Origin: Pegoplata infirma
Taxonomy: Eukaryota; Arthropoda; Insecta; Diptera; Anthomyiidae
Assembly (NCBI GenBank): GCA_963921195.1
Contig: OY992539.1
Location: forward strand, 39,874,518-39,938,517
Direction: 5' to 3'
DNA: 64,000 nt
Position 1 is the first letter of the stretch. Every line of letters begins with the position of its first letter. Position numbers and translations under genes: made by a program. Below the pieces are notes generated by a model that had not been told where the DNA came from, did not search any database, and saw only the letters and a program-made list of their open reading frames with translations. Positions 1 to 10,343 of the stretch are shown piece after piece.

Positions 1-599
1 GCACTCTGTAACTCACGCTGTATGGCAATAGGGTCACTCCAAACTAGCTATTTTGAAAGCTTATATCATTGACTTTATTTGCCCCATTCATAATGTTTCA
101 ATCTGATAAATAGTTTGAAAGTTACATAAATATAAGCAATTTTTTTTTTGCAAACACTATTTACCGATATTTTCAAAATGGCAATATCTCGAGAACCAGT
201 CATTAGATATCAAAATCTTTACAAGATTCGTGTTTAGCATGGCAAATGCAATAAGATACGTGGTCTAATTTTTTTTAAAAAAATTTTGAAAAATTTTTGG
301 AAATTTACAATGGGAGTTGGCATTTATTTTCACCAAAAAAATATGTACTTTGAGTTAGCAGAATAACAAAAATGGATGTAAAACGACAACAAATTATTTT
401 TTTGCTCTGAAATTTTTATGGCAGATAGGTATTACATAGGGGAGCTATTTGCCATCGGAAACTCATTTCCGTCAAATTTGAGTTGGCATATTTTGAATAT
501 AGGTTCACGATATATAGATAGATTGTTGAAGAGTTAAAGAGGACCAACTAAAATTTTTTTAAATCAACTTTGAGAGGCAGTTACTATTTAACTAGGCGA
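1..599. other. AT-rich non-coding stretch, nothing recognised
   Basis: No open frame with coding character, no clear terminal repeats and no RNA-gene signature. Homopolymer A/T runs only. It may belong to the repeat that follows, but I cannot set a boundary. Confidence 0.5.
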
Positions 600-1190
600 G
601 ATAGGACAATATTCCTTGAAAGGCACGTTTTAGTGGTGTCCTATTAGGGTATTTAAAAAAAGGACAAAAATGACCACTAAAAATTGGAGATATAGGGTTA
701 ATATGTTTAAAGAAAAGAACAGCCATTAAATTTCAATGAAGACATCTATTAACGTTATTAAGCTCAGAAGCAGATGTATAATATTTTTTCGACTTATTTC
801 ACACGACTTCGGCGAAAAACAATTTTACAGTATGTGGTTATTTACAATTTTACATTTTTAAGCATTTTGCACTGTTCAAAAATTTTTTGACAACCCCTAG
901 TGAAATATTATGCAAAAAATTGTAAAAGACACTTTAAACGCACGTTTTATATGGATATTTGAAAAAAGGACCAAAATGACCTCTAAAAATGGGAGATGGA
1001 ACATAAACATGTTCTTAGATAAAAACCGCCATTAAATTTCACTGGAAACATATTTTAACATTATTTGCTTCAGAATTAGATATAATAATTTTTATGAACT
1101 TATGCCAAACGCCTTTGCAAAAAAAATTTAAACTTCAGTGGGCCATAAAAACAAGAATTTAGTCAATGTTTTCAAAACCCTTCGGTGGTT
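600..1190 (+). repeat. Interspersed repeat, second copy at 41604-42075
   Basis: This stretch recurs in the same orientation at 41604-42075. Shared landmarks in order are AAAAAGGACAAAAAT, GGGTTAATATGTTT, GAAGACATC, TTCAGTGGGCCATAAAA and TTTTCAAAACCCTTC followed by GGTTTTGG. Inside it two related sub-blocks (about 640-800 and 950-1140) repeat the motifs 'accaaaatgacc' and 'taaatttcactg', so the element has an internal duplication. No coding potential is visible and no TSD could be assigned. Confidence 0.7.
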
Positions 1191-1504
1191 TTGGTCTTCT
1201 TTTCTTTTTTGGTCCCATCCAAAAGAGAGCGGTCTGGAAAAAAAATCTATTTCTTACTGCCCTTGCAGTCGAATAGAATAGCAATCGACACACAACGACT
1301 CCTTTTTTTGCAGTCGGTTCCATTAGTCATATCTTTTCCCAAATGCATACATCTGTATTTGTATATTTAGTATTTTAACATTAATACACTTAATGCCGGC
1401 TTCTTCTCTCCAGTGCGGTTTAAAACAAAAAACGGAAATCTACTTTGATATTTGCGTGTGTCGGCTTCTTTCAAAGCAATTGTTGAAGCTTTCTTTATGG
1501 CTAA

Positions 1505-2466
1505 CAAGGAAGGTCTTTCGATGGTAACCCAATGGTGTTTGGGAAACTTGGATATGTTGCAGAGGAGGAAAAAACAACCTCTTTAGGGGTTTAATTCTAA
1601 GAAAAGGAAATGTTTTGTTTTCTTTTTAGTTTACTGATATTTTCTAAAAAATGGATTGGGAAAATTGGTCATCAGAAGAAAGGTAAATAAGTAAATGCAA
1701 AACTTAGGGGAGATCCTCCTCTTTCATTTGCCGTCACCAGAGTCATCCCAGCACAAGTACAAATATTTCAAAAATATTTTACAAAATGTATCCTATAAAA
1801 TTTTGTCCTTTTAAATGGAAACAAGATCACGAAATGAAAAACTAAAAATGCAGTTTTACTCCATTTGAAATCTCCCTCATTTTCCTATTTTATTATTTTA
1901 ACATATCAGGAAAAAGGAGGAAAGTTACATCCTTTGAAGAAATGTATCCTTCAATACATTCAAAATTTTCAACAACATATTTTGACACAGTTTCGAAATG
2001 ACTTTATTCACATCCTTTTATCTTGATAAGGCAAAATAAGTAAATGCAAGACTTAGGGGAGATCATCCTCTTTCATTTGCCATCACCAGAGTCATCCCAG
2101 CACAACTACAAATATTTAAAAAATATTTTACAAAATATATCCTATAAAATTTTGAAGTCCTTTTAAATGGAAACAAGATCACGAAATGAAAAACTTAAAA
2201 TGCAGTTTTACTCCATTTGAAATTATTTTTTTTTAATTATTTTATAGAGAAAACTTTGTTGTGTTTACCATAGAATATATTTTAGAATCTATTGCAAGAG
2301 GAATCTTTTCTAAATAATTTTCCTGGGTTTGGTATCTAACTAACCCATGAGACTTTCAAGCAATTTTTAAAGAAAATACCGTTTCCGTTACGAATTTATC
2401 ATCTGCCACTAAAAGCTGAAATTGGTTACATGAAAATCCTTGGTTTACTATAAACTACCTTCCTTG
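1505..2466. mobile_element. Non-autonomous TIR element (CAAGGAAGG ends), 962 bp
   Basis: The ends are inverted copies: CAAGGAAGGT at the left and ACCTTCCTTG (reverse complement) at the right, flanked by TAA on the left and TTA on the right, so the outer palindrome continues as CTAACAAGGAAGG. No transposase frame is present. Related ends occur at 18701 (CAAGGGAAGTCTCCC) and 31244 (CAAGAAAGGTC), each followed by a similar 'accc...gatc' block, so this looks like a dispersed family. The interior carries a direct duplication (separate entry). Confidence 0.7.
1682..2230 (+). repeat. Direct duplication of a ~195-bp block inside the TIR element
   Basis: About 1682-1880 and 2032-2230 are direct copies differing at few sites (aaataagtaaatgcaa, cttaggggagatc, tcaccagagtcatcccag, ggaaacaagatcacgaaatg). 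They are offset by roughly 350 bp. A diverged, partly inverted version of the same text (gatcacgaaatgaaaaact; aggaggatctcccctaa) appears at 48760-49020 inside another TIR element, which links the two families. Confidence 0.75.
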
Positions 2467-2989
2467 TTAGTATATTCAAAATGAAAACTGCTAAAGAAAG
2501 AAGGATTTACTATTATTAAAATGTTAAATTTTCCTAAACAATTATTTATAATGTGGCATTAAACAACATGCTAAAACCATATAAAAACCAAGAAACATTA
2601 AAAATATAAAACTATAATCATAAAACAAAAATCCTACTAAATAATCATTTAAGTTTTGTTTTTTTATGGACTGGACTACAAACGGCATAACTGAAGGATT
2701 TAATAACTTTAGAAAGTACATGGTAGTGAAAAAGAGTAGACTTATATTGGAATATTAAGTACTTTTCACATATACCCTTTTTTCAACTGTTACTAAATTT
2801 AGCTATATTGATTAAAATTTTAATTGACAAGATTAAACTATTGATTAATTAATTAAACAAACTTCGTAACAAACAAAAATTTAACTAATTTTTTGGTTAA
2901 TTTTTTATTGAAATTTGACTTGTGCTTATTAATTTTTAATGTCCGACCAAAAATGTTCACCTAAAATGGAGCCTGGCAAGAATTTGGTA
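2467..2989. other. AT-rich gap, nothing recognised
   Basis: Simple AT-rich sequence with no repeat ends or frames that I can support. Confidence 0.4.
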
Positions 2990-4040
2990 TTGGAAAGTAA
3001 TGTATTAAAAATTTTAGAACTTTTCCTTTATAACAATTAGTGAAATGGGCATATATGAGCAAATCCATAGTTAATTCAACTGACGAATCACCGATTTTGT
3101 AAATTGTTGGTTATTTAGTAGAGTTTCGTAAACGATTAAAAACCATAATTTTTTTCTTTGGAATATATGGGCGTTTAAAAAAGCGCTTTTTTTGACAATA
3201 TTAAAATTTTTACAGTTTTTTAACATTTTTTTTTTGCTCGGAAACCGTAAGTCGTACGAGAAAACTTATAAAAACCATATTGTTTAAAAATTATGAAGTT
3301 TTAAAAATTAGAAAAACAAAATTTTAAAAAAAAATTTTGAAAACCATATTTAAATGGCATTTTTTTCCAGGCAAGGTCACCAGGTAAAGTTTGGAATGTT
3401 CTTTTAACGCTATTAAAATTTTAGAGAGGTGTTTTTCGTATTGTTAGCAATAAATTTTCAAAGTTTGTTAGATAGCCAAATATTTGATTTTTTTTCAAAA
3501 TTTTGCCAAAAAAATCAAAAATTTTGTTTTATCACCAATTTATTGCTCGAAAAACACATCCCTAAAATTTTAACAGCAATAAAAGGATATTCTAAACTTT
3601 AATAAACAAGTTTGGTTTTGGAAATCCATGAACATTCCAATATTTTATTATAAAATGTTTGTTAAATTTTTTGTGAAAAAATTTTTTGTTCTTAAATTTC
3701 AAATCTGCATAGTTTTATCAACAATATTGCCACAGAAAGATTTTTCGTACAACTTACGATTTCCGAGTCAAAAAACACAAAAACACTGTCTAAAGCCAAC
3801 AATTTGATTTTTTTTGTAAAAATTAAAAAAAAATCAAATATTTGGCTCTCTAACAAACTTCAAAATTTTAATAGCGTCAAAAGGGCATTATAATCTTTAA
3901 TACAAAATTTTGCTTTTGGAAATCCATGGTGCCCTTCCCAGGAAAAAAGGGCATTCAAATGAGGTTTTCAACATTTTTTGTTGAAATTTTTTAAAAAAAT
4001 TTTTTTTTTCTAAATTTCAAAACTTCACAATTTTATAAAC
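2990..4040 (+). repeat. Interspersed repeat 'N', second copy at 23130-23834
   Basis: The landmarks TTGGTTATTT, GATTAAAAACCATA, GGGCGTTTAAAA, CTCGGAAACCG(T/C)AAGTCGTACGA and TTAGATAGCCAAATATTTGATT recur in the same order at 23130-23834. Motifs such as TAGCCAAATATTTGATTTTTT and AAATCAAATATTTGGCTCTCT occur in opposite orientation within this copy, so part of the element is a long, imperfect inverted repeat centred near 3500-3800. No coding capacity. Confidence 0.65.
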
Positions 4041-4049
4041 TACTAGAGT

Positions 4050-4790
4050 GGAGGGTATAAAAAATATAAAAAGTACCAAACTACCATTTTTTACCCTTTT
4101 TTACCACTTTTTACCCTTAGGAATCCGAATTTCCAGATAGTCCTTTTTTGGGGAATGTTTTGCCGTTAGAGGATCCTACATTCCAATTTTCATATTAATA
4201 GGATTTTTTTCAGAAAAAATAAAAAGTACCAAAGTGCTCGCTTTTTTCCCCATTAGAATCGGTATTTCGAAAAAGTACTTTTTCAGAATTTTTTTCGTTG
4301 TTGGAAACAGCATTACAAATTTAAATTTTTTTGTAGGACTTTAATTTCAAAAAATATAAAAAGTACCAAAGTACAATTTTTTACCCCCTTTTTACCTTTA
4401 GGAATCCGAATTTCCAGAAAGTACTTTTTTGGGAATATTTTTCCGTTAGACGATCCTACATTTCAATTTCCAAATTAATAGGATTTTTTTTAGAAAAAAT
4501 AAAAAGTTCCAAAGTACTCGCTTTTTCAAATTTCAAATTAATTGGATTTTTTTTTCAGAAAAAATAAAAAGTACCAAAGTAGTCGCTTTTTCCCCTATTT
4601 CAACCCTTCGTTTTGACCCCTTAAAATCAACATTTCCAAAAACCCAGCGTTAGCGGATATGTATTCAGGGAGGTGAAACTACAATCCAAATTTCAAGACT
4701 CTAGCTTCAGTGGTTTGGGCTGTGGGATGATGCGTGATTAGTATGTCAGTCAGTCAGTCATCAGTCAGTCACGTAACTACTTTATATATA
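4050..4790 (+). repeat. AAAAAGTACCAAAGTA-type internal-repeat element
   Basis: A unit of roughly 150-250 bp repeats: AAAAAGTACCAAAGTA, a run reading TTTTTACCCCTT, GGAATCCGAATTTCC, TACTTTTT, a 'ccgttagaggatcctacattcc' block and a 'ttcagaaaaaataaaa' link. It closes with GGTTTGGGCTGTGGGATGATG and a GTCA microsatellite at 4745-4772. Related blocks lie at 14150-14390 and 60944-62470. No start or end TSD was found. Confidence 0.7.
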
Positions 4791-5235
4791 TAGATATTGT
4801 TTTTTCGTACGACTAATGGTTTCCGAGCAAAAAAATCTTAAGAAACTGTATACATGTCAATATTGTCAAAAAAAAACGTTTTTATACTATCTAGATTACG
4901 AATTTTTTATGCCCGCCGCACAGTTTACTTTTTTTTGTCCAATTTTGCCTACAGGTCGTAATTCTTAACGGATTTTTGTTTTTCTTTTTTTGTATTTTAG
5001 CTAATAAAATTCCACATCGATCTGTCATGGTAGATTTTTAAAAAAACATTTAGGTTTACTTGTTGTATTTTCTCAAAGTTCAGACATTTTGCACTTTTTC
5101 AGTATTTTTGTTCTAAAAAATGTAAAAGCCATTAAATTACACTTTTGGAGAAATTCACAAACTTTGGATTTCGTGGCAATACATTGGACAACTGTAAGCC
5201 TGTCATGAAATCTTACCAATCTAGGACGTTTTTAA
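4791..5235. other. AT-rich stretch with a fragment of repeat N
   Basis: 4796-4890 repeats the 'ttcgtacgact...ttccgagcaaaaaa' wording of repeat N. The remainder has no recognised feature. Confidence 0.4.
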
Positions 5236-5665
5236 CACTCATTAGCTGGGTGTCAAAAATGACCCCCGCAGAGAATTTGTAGTTTAGAGCTTAAATTTTG
5301 TGATATTAACAAGTATAAAATAGATTCTGTGCTTTTTTACTCCATCTATAATTTTTTAACTATAATTTCGAAGTTATATATTATTTTTAAAAAATCGTTA
5401 ACCCTTCTTGGCAGGGGGTTAAAAGTTACCCCCACATTAAAAAATATATATTTTGTTGATTTTAAAAAAATTCAAGCAATTTGCTTAAAATTTTTTTCGA
5501 GGGTCATTTTTGACCCCTAGCCTATATGGGTTAAAAAATATCTTAAATCGGTTAGATTTTATCGCTGATTTAAAGTTAGTTAATAGATTGCCGTAAATTA
5601 AGTTTTCTTAAAATAATTTATATTTTTTACTGAATGGGTCATTCTTGACCTAATGCCAAGAAGTG
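5236..5665. mobile_element. piggyBac-like MITE at TTAA, 430 bp
   Basis: TTAA tetranucleotides at 5232-5235 and 5666-5669 flank imperfect TIRs. Left: CACTCATTAGCTGGGTGTC followed by AAAAATGACCC. Right (reverse complement): CACTTCTTGGCATTAGGTC followed by AAGAATGACCC. The motif GGGTCA...TGACCC recurs inside, and an internal third copy of the end (AACCCTTCTTGGCAGG) sits at 5400-5416. TTAA duplication is characteristic of piggyBac transposases; assignment rests on that and on the TIR only. No transposase is present. Confidence 0.6.
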
Positions 5666-5739
5666 TTAACATTTATTTTAAATATAATATATTACAACGA
5701 AATTATAACTAGGATACAAAACACAGAAGCCATTTTATA

Positions 5740-6359
5740 CCTGTTTATTAAGATGGCAGCGAAATGCATTGGGAATTTTTTTTTTTTTTTAAATTGAATA
5801 TCGTCGGAAAGGAAACTTTCAGCCAAATCGGATATCTTTAACTCTTGCCCCTTTGAGGTCAAAGTTCACAAGGTAAAAAAAAAAATCCATACAAGTAAAA
5901 AAAAATTTTAGATTTTTTTATTTTTGAACGTTAGTAAGCTTTATTAGTTTATTAAGGACAAAAAAGTTCATTTCGATCGGACAAGTTTTTCAATTTCAAA
6001 ATGGACTTTAAAAAAAATTTGAGGCTGGTTAGATGCTTACTCTAAAAAAATTTCAAAATATTTTTTTAGTTTTGACAAGCATATACTGAAGGCTTGTTGT
6101 TGCCCTTGATAAGCTAATAAAGCTCAACATTTTTCTTGTATGGATTTTTTTTACTTTATGAACTTTAACCTCATAGGGACACAGGTTAAAGTTACCCAAT
6201 TTGGATGAAATTTTGTCCATATCAGTTTTAGACTATGTGGCACTAGACAAAATACCCGTTGTATGGTAAAAAAGTTTTTCTTCCGATTTTGAACGTCAGG
6301 GCAAATTTTGATTCCCCTTGGCCTAAAACCTTTATGGTACAAATTTGAGGTCAATCGGA
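5740..6359. repeat. Imperfect inverted-repeat region around a TTAA element
   Basis: Phrases such as 'agtttttcaatttcaaaatgg', 'ttagtaagctttattagttta' and 'gccccttggcctaaaacc' suggest an old dispersed repeat. A block near 5870-5960 is mirrored at about 6050-6150: ATCCATACAAG(T/A)AAAA against CTTGTATGGAT. I cannot set its ends. Confidence 0.4.
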
Positions 6360-6363
6360 TTAA

Positions 6364-6884
6364 CCCATTTTGGACCAAGATTCAATTTTATTTTTCTTTT
6401 TTGGAAAAAGGTACTTTTTTAAGGTAATTAGCACCCGCTGATCTCAAAAATCCCGTCAAAAAAATTTTTCAATGTGCCGTTTTTCCAGAAAGCCTGCATT
6501 TCAACTTTTTATGCAATTTTAATATTTGGATTTATTTGCTATTTTATTAATATATTTGATTATTTTCAAAGTAAATAGTTTCAAAATAATTCAAATTATT
6601 GGAATTTAATAATAAATTAAATCTAGAAAAATTTTAAATTAGTCAAAAAAATTAAAAGCCGAAAATCGAAATTTTCGGTTTGGCTTGAAACAATTTCTGT
6701 GCTGATTTGCATTGTATTTAATGGGCATATAAATTGCGGTGGTCAAGCGGGTATATTTTTTTTTAATTGCAGAAACATGAGACTTAACATTCATAACCAC
6801 ATTTACCCGAAATTCCAGCTCTTTCATACATAAATATTTTTTTTTCTCTACTGTTCGAAAAATCGAACAGAGGATCAAAATGGG
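6364..6884. mobile_element. piggyBac-like MITE at TTAA, 521 bp
   Basis: TTAA at 6360-6363 and 6885-6888 flank TIRs beginning CCCATTTTGGACC on the left and (reverse complement) CCCATTTTGATCC on the right. A CCC start next to TTAA fits piggyBac-superfamily ends. The interior is AT-rich with no transposase frame. The next element begins directly at its right end. Confidence 0.65.
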
Positions 6885-6888
6885 TTAA

Positions 6889-7232
6889 ATTAACCTGTTG
6901 GGCCCGGCGATCAAAGTTTTAGATTTTGAAAATTAAAAAAAAAAATATGTCATGCGACTTATTAATTTTGATGCGCTGAACACGAATATCAAAAAATTTT
7001 TTAAAATTATCAAACGATTTTAAATTTTTTGAACGTAGGAAAAAACCGCCATTTTTGGCAAATTTCAAATAGCAATATCTCGAAAACCGTTTGACCGACT
7101 TTAAATTTTTTTCGGTATTCGTATTCGGCGCATCAAAATAATTAAGTATGATATGCCGCAAGACATATTTTTTAATTTTTTATTTTTTTTTAATTTTTTA
7201 AAAATCCACGCCGGGCGCACGGGTCAATTTAG
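6889..7232. mobile_element. Palindromic TIR element, ~344 bp
   Basis: The left half (TTAACCTGTTGGGCCCGGCG, then GTCATGCGACTTATTAATTT, GATGCGCTGAACACGAATA) is mirrored by the right half (TATTCGTATTCGGCGCATC, AATAATTAAGTATGATATGC, CGCCGGGCGCACGGGTCAA). The centre is near 7060. The GC-rich tips stand out from the surrounding sequence. The TSD is unclear. Confidence 0.65.
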
Positions 7233-8789
7233 AAAGTTGAAAATTCGCTGCCAACCTATTATTTATATCACAAAATTAAAAAAAATGGTTTGGACATAGT
7301 ATTTGTAAAAAAAATTGACTACTTCACTTGTTAGATTCTTGAACTTCAACATAATTTATTTCTGCTGCATCAAACTTTAAAGAATAATTTTTAAATTTGT
7401 TTTTTATGTTTAATTAATTTATACAAAAGGATTGTTAACGAGAAAAAACAACAGAAAAAATTTTCACAAAAAGTACTTTGTTCTTCATTTAAAATTTAAT
7501 TGTAAATTTTACCGTTTGTCGGGACTTTAATACATTTACAAATAACCCAATAAGCAATATTTAACTCAATAATTGCCTTAAAATACCATATATTTTTTCT
7601 TTTGTTGGAAACCGCTTAAAAGTACTCGAAGTTTCCGACAAGATTCTGTGGGCGAATCTTAGATTTTAGGAGTTTTTTCTTAATTTTAACATTTTGTTCA
7701 TTGGGTTCCCCATCAAAAAAAAAAGTGACAGTATGTAAGTCTGCATATATTTGTTTAACTACCAACGTTTTCTATTTGAATTTAAATGAAGGTCTATTGT
7801 GGTTTTTAGCCTTCTAGTTTTCAGTTTTTTTTTAATATATTTTTTCCTTCCAGTTATTCACGCACAATAGAATTTCACATTTTGTGGTTTTTTCGTTAAA
7901 TGTATGTTTCAAACTTAACTGTATGTAATGTGGCCAAGAAAAAAAATATTTTTTTTTAGTAAAAACTCTTATTTTAAAGGAATTTTTTTTTTTGGTTAAG
8001 TTAAGCTTTTTCGTTTTTTTTTTTTTTTTTTTTGAAGCAATGACAACAAGTCTATGTAAGTCTGCCAAGCATAAACATCAAAGAATTAGTTTCATTCAAT
8101 AAATGACGTTAATTTTCCAGAAATACTTGTAGCAAAACCCTTATTTTTTTCTGGCTGAATGGCAGTGGGTGTCAAATAGGCAAGTTTGATGGGCATTTTT
8201 ATGATATTTCCAATGGGACCTAACACCTACGTTAGCTCAGTTAAAAAGTATATCCGATTTTGTTTTTGTTTTTTGTAGCACAGTGTAATATATTCACTTA
8301 GTGGGTTCTTAGTCGGATATTTCAATAAGATACACATGGAATAACACCAAACTTGAGGCTGGAGGCTTTTAAAATTCAACATTTAAGAATCCCTGTCAAT
8401 TACAATTTAAAAACAAAAACCGTTTCTAAAAATATATCCCTGCTTACAATGATTGTGGTTAAGTTTGAAGCATACATACACCGAAAAAAGGGTTAATATG
8501 TTGTTTTTTACAAAGAAATATTGTACATATGTAATACCCTTATATATCAAAAAGTCACAAGAAAAAAACAACCAAAAAAATTACATTAAATTACATAATG
8601 GAGCTGGCAAAATAACTCCAACTTTCGCGTTTAGTTTAACATCAACAGTTTTTTGCCAGGCAAAAATAAAACAAAATATAAAACCTTCCAAATTTAGCCT
8701 CAACATTAACGAAGACTACCAAGGTCTAAATATAACACTAATAAAAATGGGGAGAAGTTTATTTTTTTTTTTTTAAATATAGAGGATTA
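7233..8789. other. AT-rich stretch, only decayed repeat remnants
   Basis: No gene. A decayed F1-type tail can be read at about 8285-8345 (TAGTGGGTTCTTAGTCGGATA, then TTTCAATAAGATACACATGG, an eroded form of the 'ggggtcctagaccgatatttcgatgcgttaca' end). A frame at 8453-8776 has no recognisable domain and low-complexity ends; I do not treat it as a gene. Confidence 0.5.
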
Positions 8790-8845
8790 AATAAAAATTG
8801 AAAAGCTAAATTCGACTTGGCTGAATTCACGAAAGACCTGTACAA

Positions 8846-9592
8846 TAGCGTGTCCCGAAAATGAAAAATTTTAGGGCATACCCCTAGAATGATGCTTAGT
8901 AAAGAGCTGATTACGGGCAAAAATATTAAAAAATTTTTAGAGGTCATCTTCAGGGCGCAACCAGCGCTTAAAGTTTGCATCCGTAGTGCATTTGGTGAAA
9001 AAAAAAATTTTTTTTTGTATTTTTCAAATTGGTGCCAAAAGTTTTGTTAGGTAGAGTACATTCTGGAAAAAATATTTATAAAGTTTTCATGGAGCAATTT
9101 TGGTCCAGCGCAACGTTTTGAAATTTTGAAAAGGTGTAATTTATTATATATTTTTTTAAGTTTTTGTAAAAACCGGAGTTTCAACGAGTTCTTTTAAAAT
9201 TTTGTATAAAACGGAGTTTATGTTCAAGCCTTAATATAAAAAGCTGTTTTTTACAAAAACTTAAAAAAATATGTAATAAATTAAGCATCTTCGAAGTTTC
9301 AAAACGTTGCGCTGGACCAAAATTGCTCCATGAAAACGTTATAAGTATTTTTTCCTGAATGTATTCCACCTAACGATACTTTTGGCACCAATTTTAAAAA
9401 TAAAAAAAATATTTTTTTTGACCAAATACACCACGGATGCAAACTTTAAGCGCTAGTTGCGCCCTGAAGATGACCTCCAAAATTTTTTTAATTATTTTTC
9501 CCGTAAACAGACCTTCAATAAGCATCGTTCTGGGGATATGCCCTAAAGAAATTCCAAAATTTCCTGATTTCGGGACATGCTACTGTACAATG
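8846..9592. mobile_element. hAT-like fold-back element, 747 bp, perfect 8-bp TSD
   Basis: The TSD CTGTACAA is at 8838-8845 and 9593-9600. TIRs are TAGCGTGTCCCG on the left and TAGCATGTCCCG (reverse complement) on the right, matching the hAT end rule YARNG. The whole element is a palindrome: arms of about 360 bp meet near 9200. For example GGTCATCTTCAGGGCGCAAC at 8942 mirrors GTTGCGCCCTGAAGATGACC at 9459. No transposase. It landed in an F3 head fragment (8800-8845 and 9601-9612). Confidence 0.85.
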
Positions 9593-9623
9593 CACAACAC
9601 GTTTAAAAAAAAAACAAGTGAGA

Positions 9624-10146
9624 GTGTTACATTCGGCTGTACCGAATCTTTTATACCCTCTAAAATGTAAAAAAAAATATAAAAAAAAATCCAGGGGCGT
9701 CTTTTTTTTTGGGGGGGGGGGGAGTTGGTGGCAGACGTTAGGGGGCAACTTCCCCTTGCGATTTTCAACTTCTTCTGAGATAAGAATGTTGCATTTGCTT
9801 ACCAAAAGTACAAAAAACTCTGCAAAAAATGCGGTTTTTCTTGGGTTGGTTTAGTTCTCCAAGGGGGAACTTTTTTCCCCTTGGTCCGATTTTGCCCATT
9901 TCCGAACTTGACCTGCCTAGGAATATAAGACATATTCGTGCCAAACTTCGGAAGTCTAGCTCTTTTATTTTGGACTGTATCGTGTCCTCTACAGACGAAC
10001 AGACGGACGGATCGCTAGAATGTCTTAGAATCGATCACTGATCAATAAAATATATACTTTATGGGGTCCTAGACCGATATTTCGATGCGTTACACACGGA
10101 ATGACAAAGTGAGTATACCCCCATACTGTGGTTGGAGGGTATAAAA
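9624..10146 (+). repeat. Family F1 copy, near full length
   Basis: Starts ACAAGTGAGAGTGTTA, then a hairpin (ATTCGGCTGTACCGAAT), TATACCCTC, a G-run, the block TTCCGAACTTGACCTGCCTAG, a GACGGACGGA run, GGGGTCCTAGACCGATATTT and the end CCATACTGTGGTTGGAGGGTATAAAAA. Other copies are at 36888-37222, 39606-39998, 44424-44947, 48052-50048 and 50315-51559. No coding capacity. The classification is unknown to me; a Helitron/DINE-like origin is possible but unproven. Confidence 0.8.
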
Positions 10147-10343
10147 ATTATTTAATAGAAAATTCCTTTTTGCAGAAACAGTATTTTTTCGAAAAAAAAA
10201 AATAATTTGAGTGAATATATTAATATTTTAAGTAAAAATTTTTTAAGTTTAATTTGATTTTAATTGTTTTTTAACATGATAATGTTTTTAGGCTGGTGTC
10301 TAATTTTAAAAATGTTGCAGGACGCCACCTCAGTTTGACTATA

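Noticed and set aside
8453..8776. 107-codon open frame on the plus strand
   Set aside because: Lys/Phe-rich, no domain, ends in a poly-T tract, in a region with decayed repeat remnants.
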